Assembly: GCA_007125415.1 (NCBI GenBank)
Contig: SLDH01000111.1
Span: forward strand, 1 to 8,907
Length of the DNA: 8,907 nt
Reading direction: 5' to 3'
From: Roseovarius sp.
GTDB lineage: Bacteria > Pseudomonadota > Alphaproteobacteria > Rhodobacterales > Rhodobacteraceae
Shown: piece by piece, positions 6,093-8,907 of the stretch
Position numbering within the stretch: the stretch's first letter is position 1
Layout: every line of letters starts with the position of its first letter
Program-made: the position numbers and the translations under genes
Notes under the pieces: model-generated
The model's database searches: none
Told to the model about the DNA's origin: nothing
The model's input: only the letters and a program-made list of their open reading frames with translations

Positions 6093-6908
6093 ATGACCCA
6101 GCCTCTCACCGATCCTGAAGCTCTTGCCCACAACCGCAAAAGGGCCAGGCGCGCACCGGCGCTGTTCCTGCATGAGCAGGCAGCCGACGAGATCAAGGAT
6201 CGTCTGGCAATGGTTAAGAAATCATTTACGGCACCGGTCGTGATCACAGGGCTAGCACAGATCTGGCAAAGCAGCTTCCCCGATGCCCGCGTGATCGCGG
6301 ATTCCGATACATTGAGCCTCGAACAGGAAGCGCAGGATCTCGTGATCCACGCGATGTCTTTGCACTGGGCCAATGATCCGGTCGGTCAGATGATACAGGC
6401 GCGCCGTGCGCTCAAGCCCGATGGGCTGTTTCTCGGCGTTCTATTCGGCGGCACCACGCTGCATGAGCTGCGGACAGCCCTCGCACAGGCTGAAGCGGAC
6501 CTCACGGGCGGCCTCTCGCCGCGCATCGCGCCGATGGGGGAAATTCGCGATCTGGGCGGGCTTCTCCAGCGGGCGGGCTTTGCCCTGCCGGTGGCCGACA
6601 GTCTGCCCTTGCGTGTCACCTATGAGAGCCCGCTGCACCTCATGCAAGACTTGCGCGCGATGGGTGAAGCGAATGCGCTGAGCGCTCGCACGCGCAGGCC
6701 CATGTCGAAGGCGCTTGTGAGCCGGGCATCAGATATCTATCGCAGCGCCTTCGGCACGCCGGATGGCCGAGTACCGGCGACATTCGAATTGATTTTCCTT
6801 TCCGGCTGGTGCCCGGATACCAGCCAACCTCAACCCCTGCGCCCCGGAAGCGCCTCATCCCGACTGGCCGATGCACTTGGGACCACGGAAACCAGGCTGA
6901 AAAGTTGA
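6093..6908 (+). CDS. NDUFAF5-like methyltransferase-fold protein (putative complex I assembly factor)
   Basis: This 271-residue protein resembles the BioC/NDUFAF5 branch of methyltransferase-fold proteins. Human NDUFAF5 hydroxylates an arginine of the NDUFS7 (NuoB-like) subunit of complex I. The shared stretch, recalled rather than aligned by software, includes SLHWANDP (89-96), RALKPDGLFLGVLFGG (105-120), TLHELR (122-127), GGLSPRIAPM, DLGGLLQRAGF, LMQDLRAMGE, then GRVPATFEL and RPGSA near the C-terminus. The N-terminal half of the Rossmann fold is short: where the glycine-rich SAM motif I (DxGxGxG) should be there is only VVITGLAQIW (49-58). SAM binding may therefore be altered or lost. The ATG at 6093 has no Shine-Dalgarno, but the protein begins at a natural point and a promoter fits a leaderless start. 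hemH follows after 58 bp, probably in the same transcript. Confidence 0.82.
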   Translation: MTQPLTDPEALAHNRKRARRAPALFLHEQAADEIKDRLAMVKKSFTAPVVITGLAQIWQSSFPDARVIADSDTLSLEQEAQDLVIHAMSLHWANDPVGQMIQARRALKPDGLFLGVLFGGTTLHELRTALAQAEADLTGGLSPRIAPMGEIRDLGGLLQRAGFALPVADSLPLRVTYESPLHLMQDLRAMGEANALSARTRRPMSKALVSRASDIYRSAFGTPDGRVPATFELIFLSGWCPDTSQPQPLRPGSASSRLADALGTTETRLKS

Positions 6909-6966
6909 CGATCCATCGGAAACCTTTATTTCAACCGGCAGCTTAGCCAGCGAGGATCCCGAAGCC

Positions 6967-8034
6967 ATGCTTGATGCCACCGGCGCGACCCGCCCGCAAT
7001 ACGCTCAGTCTGATCATCCTGCCATTCCGCAGGCAAAGACCGGTGTGCTTCTCGCCAATCTGGGAACACCCGACAATTACGATTACTGGTCGATGCGCCG
7101 CTATCTGAACGAGTTTCTGTCGGACAGGCGGGTGATCGATTATCCGGCCTGGAAATGGCAACCGCTTCTGCAACTCATCATCCTGTCAAAGCGGCCCTTC
7201 ACCAGCGGCGAGGCCTACAAGTCCATCTGGAACGAGGAAAAGGGCGAGAGCCCGCTCATGACGATCACCCGCGATCAGACCGAGAAGATGCGCGACAGGC
7301 TGCACAAGCAATACGGCGATGAGGTCATCGTCGATTTCTGCATGCGCTACGGCAATCCCTCGACGAAGTCCAAGGTGCGCGCAATGGTCGAGGCAGGTTG
7401 CCGCCGGATTCTCTTCTTTCCGCTTTACCCACACTATGCCGGCGCCACATCGGCAACTGCCAATGACCAGTTCTTCCGAGCGCTTATGGAAGAACCCTGG
7501 CAACCGGCCGCGCGCGTCGTCGAGCCCTATTTCGACAACCCGCTCTATATCGACGCCTTGGCGAAATCGGTCGAGAAAGCCTATGCCGAGGCCGAGAACA
7601 GACCCGAGAAGCTGATCGTGTCATATCATGGGATGCCGCAACGATACCTTTTGCAGGGCGATCCCTATCATTGCCAGTGTCAGAAGAACACGCGGCTGCT
7701 CAAGGAACGCCTTGGTTGGGATGACACGGAGATCACCACGACGTTTCAATCCGTCTTCGGCCGCGAAGAATGGCTCAAGCCCTACACGGTCGAAGAGGTG
7801 GCGCGGCTGGCCCGCGATGACGGCAAGAAACGCATCGCCGTTATCGCACCCGCCTTTTCTGCGGATTGCATCGAAACGCTTGAGGAAATCAACGAGGAAA
7901 TCCGCGAGAGTTTCGAGGAGGCCGGGGGCGAGGAATTCACCTATATTCCCTGCCTAAACGATGATGATGCGCATATCGAAGCGCTTGCGCAAGTTGTCGG
8001 AGAAAACCTGAAGGGTTGGATCGAGCCTGTATGA
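6967..8034 (+). CDS. hemH: Ferrochelatase (protoporphyrin ferrochelatase)
   Basis: This 355-residue enzyme inserts ferrous iron into protoporphyrin IX, the last step of protohaem synthesis, at or near the cytoplasmic membrane. The family marks are present: GVLLANLGTPD (26-36), the PLYPHYAGAT segment, LIVSYHGMPQRY with catalytic H221, the DPYHCQCQKN segment typical of proteobacterial enzymes, and PAFSADCIETLEEI with the conserved acidic residue E303. Length is normal for the group, with a short extra N-terminus of about 20 residues before the conserved core. The ATG at 6967 is preceded by GAGGA (6952-6956), ten bases away. It lies 58 bp after the NDUFAF5-like gene; a TTGACG at that gene's stop codon could be a -35 for a second promoter but lacks a good -10. 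It is convergent with a small gene 16 bp downstream. Confidence 0.96.
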   Translation: MLDATGATRPQYAQSDHPAIPQAKTGVLLANLGTPDNYDYWSMRRYLNEFLSDRRVIDYPAWKWQPLLQLIILSKRPFTSGEAYKSIWNEEKGESPLMTITRDQTEKMRDRLHKQYGDEVIVDFCMRYGNPSTKSKVRAMVEAGCRRILFFPLYPHYAGATSATANDQFFRALMEEPWQPAARVVEPYFDNPLYIDALAKSVEKAYAEAENRPEKLIVSYHGMPQRYLLQGDPYHCQCQKNTRLLKERLGWDDTEITTTFQSVFGREEWLKPYTVEEVARLARDDGKKRIAVIAPAFSADCIETLEEINEEIRESFEEAGGEEFTYIPCLNDDDAHIEALAQVVGENLKGWIEPV

Positions 8035-8050
8035 AAAGCGGCTGCGAGTC

Positions 8051-8239
8051 TCAGTCGTTGACGACGATGGCCGCCACGATTGCCAGCAGCACCAGCGGGA
8101 TCCAGACACCAGCGGCGGACGAGCTGGCAGCGGTCTGCTCGACAATCATCGGCGCCTCCATCACAGGCTCTTCGGCACTGCCCGCCGTTGCAGAGGTAGA
8201 CATGGCAGCAATCGCAGCGGCAAGGACGAATTTTTTCAT
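8051..8239 (-). CDS. Small exported protein with C-terminal membrane helix, unknown function
   Basis: This is a 62-residue protein I cannot assign to a named family. It starts MKKFVLAAAIAAM and has a clear Sec signal peptide ending near residue 19 (SATA|G). A short acidic, alanine- and serine-rich linker (about 20-43) follows, then a hydrophobic helix GVWIPLVLLAIVAAIVV (44-60) and a two-residue tail ND. If the signal peptide is cleaved, the mature form would be about 43 residues, anchored by its C-terminus with the linker in the periplasm. An upstream in-frame ATG at 8290 exists, but the ATG at 8239 has a purine-rich GGGGGA four bases before it and opens directly with the signal sequence. It is convergent with hemH, 16 bp apart, with no evident terminator. 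Similar short proteins occur in roseobacters as far as I recall. Confidence 0.75.
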   Translation of the reverse strand: MKKFVLAAAIAAMSTSATAGSAEEPVMEAPMIVEQTAASSSAAGVWIPLVLLAIVAAIVVND

Positions 8240-8297
8240 GTTTTCCCCCGGATGAAAGCGCCCGACAGCTTTGTCCGACGCACTCGACATTGTGGCA

Positions 8298-8326
8298 GCC
8301 TAGTCTCCGCTCTCCGAGATGGTCAA
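8298..8326 (-). promoter_or_regulatory. Possible promoter of the small exported protein gene
   Basis: On the minus strand TTGACC (8326-8321) matches five of six -35 positions. A weak -10, CTAGGC or TAGGCT, follows after 17 or 18 bases. The leader would be about 50 bases. The -10 is poor, so confidence is low. Confidence 0.3.
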
Positions 8327-8410
8327 GCCTCGCCAAGTCTGGAAATATTGCCGTAAAGTCGCAATCGCGATTTAAACGGGCTATGGGGCGCAGACAGGTC
8401 CACTACCGGC

Positions 8411-8438
8411 TTGGAACCCTCCGGGTTGCGGATATAAG
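8411..8438 (+). promoter_or_regulatory. Candidate promoter of the CAP-domain lipoprotein gene
   Basis: TTGGAA (8411-8416) and TATAAG (8433-8438) lie 16 bases apart, with five of six -10 matches. The expected start near 8445 gives a leader of about 30 bases that contains the AAGGA Shine-Dalgarno at 8464-8468. A small AACCC/GGGTT hairpin (8415-8427) falls between the two hexamers and may be chance. Confidence 0.45.
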
Positions 8439-8475
8439 GCTTTGTCGGACATGGAGATGAAATAAGGATGAGATC

Positions 8476-8907
8476 ATGATGCGGATAATGGGACTGCTGG
8501 TTTCAGCCTTGATGGTGTTGTCCGCCTGCGAAGCACCGCCACCGCAACTTGGCCCAGATGGGCAGCCTCTGCAGCGGGCCTACATCATTCGCCCGGCCGA
8601 TGAAGCGCAGGTTCAATTCCGCATGCTCGATTCCGTCAACTCTCTGAGGCAAGCGGCGGGCGTCCCGCCGGTGCAGCTTGACTCGATGCTCAACGCGGCC
8701 GCCGCCACCCATTCTCGCGACATGTCCATCCAGAGCAGACCCTGGCATTTCGGCTCTGACGGCTCATCGCCGATTGATCGGGTCAGACGGGTCGGATACC
8801 CGGGAGAGCTCGTCGGCGAGAATATCTCGGAAACCTATGAGACCGAGATCGAGACGCTTGCAGCCTGGATGGAAGAGCCCGCGACCCGCCGCGTGATTCT
8901 TTCGCCG
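8476..8907 (+). CDS. CAP/SCP-domain lipoprotein (YkwD-like), 3' end beyond the window
   Basis: The frame is open for 144 codons to the last base of the window, so the C-terminus is missing. It starts MMRIMGLLVSALMVLSAC, a lipoprotein signal peptide with lipobox LSAC and lipidated C18. After a proline-rich stretch and a linker comes a CAP domain (PF00188 type) from about residue 45. Its marks are H79 and D82 in THSRDM, H91 in HFGSDG, the RVGYPG segment (105-110) and E115 in GENIS, followed by the TLAAWMEEP helix. The His/Glu set is the usual CAP cavity. Bacterial CAP proteins are exported; their activity is mostly unknown. The ATG at 8476 fits AAGGA seven bases upstream better than the second ATG at 8479. 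The protein is predicted to sit in the outer or inner membrane facing the periplasm. Confidence 0.9.
   Translation, partial: MMRIMGLLVSALMVLSACEAPPPQLGPDGQPLQRAYIIRPADEAQVQFRMLDSVNSLRQAAGVPPVQLDSMLNAAAATHSRDMSIQSRPWHFGSDGSSPIDRVRRVGYPGELVGENISETYETEIETLAAWMEEPATRRVILSP

Noticed and set aside
6078..6173. ATG at 6173 as the comF start
   Set aside because: It would add 32 residues antisense to the NDUFAF5-like N-terminus and place a long unrelated segment before the first zinc-binding cysteines.
6905..6932. TTGACG plus TATTTC as a separate hemH promoter
   Set aside because: The -35 is good but overlaps the previous stop codon, and the -10 is poor; cotranscription is the simpler reading.
8363..8372. 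Perfect palindrome AATCGCGATT in the 8240-8475 gap as an operator
   Set aside because: A 10-base palindrome is expected several times by chance in a window of this size and it is not repeated elsewhere nearby.
8415..8427. AACCC-TCC-GGGTT hairpin as a terminator
   Set aside because: The stem is only five pairs, no T-run follows, and it sits between the -35 and -10 of a candidate promoter and not behind a gene.
1..8907. Mobile element, CRISPR array, tRNA, riboswitch or defence system
   Set aside because: No transposase, integrase, direct repeats in array form, tRNA-like cloverleaf or defence-type domain was seen; all genes read as core functions.

Overview
The window looks like a piece of the chromosome of an alphaproteobacterium of the Roseobacter/Rhodobacteraceae type. 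I base this on the moderately high GC, on the kind and order of the housekeeping genes, and on a methyltransferase-like protein resembling the mitochondrial complex I factor NDUFAF5. The taxonomic placement is an inference from recalled family features, not from a search. All genes look like ordinary core genes. I see no insertion sequence, phage gene, CRISPR array, tRNA or rRNA.

Layout. (1) Positions 1-1896, minus strand: a SitABC-type manganese/iron ABC importer, read sitA-sitB-sitC, with sitC cut by the left edge. The 114 bp upstream of sitA carry two Fur/Mur-like operators. (2) 2011-2982, minus: proline iminopeptidase (pip). (3) 3032-3778, plus: ubiG, ubiquinone biosynthesis, divergent from pip. 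(4) 3775-6077, minus: a compact run read comF, grxC, a nitrilase-superfamily amidase, and a MarR regulator. The marR and ubiG stop codons share a CTAG. (5) 6093-8034, plus: an NDUFAF5-like protein followed by hemH (ferrochelatase). The first of these starts only 15 bp from comF, has no visible Shine-Dalgarno and may be leaderless. (6) 8051-8239, minus: a 62-residue exported, membrane-anchored protein of unknown function. (7) 8476 to the right edge, plus: a CAP/SCP-domain lipoprotein, cut by the window end.

How the genes fit together. Several products bear on metal supply and the respiratory chain: Mn/Fe import (sit), ubiquinone methylation (ubiG), a likely complex I assembly factor (NDUFAF5-like) and the last step of haem synthesis (hemH). 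Glutaredoxin and the neighbouring amidase suggest a link to glutathione. No stretch over 300 bp lacks a gene. The longest gap (8240-8475) holds only candidate promoters. Nothing here looks like an undescribed defence or mobile system. The most interesting points are the missing SAM-binding loop in the NDUFAF5-like protein, the leaderless divergent start, the paired Fur/Mur boxes and the amidase-grxC pairing.
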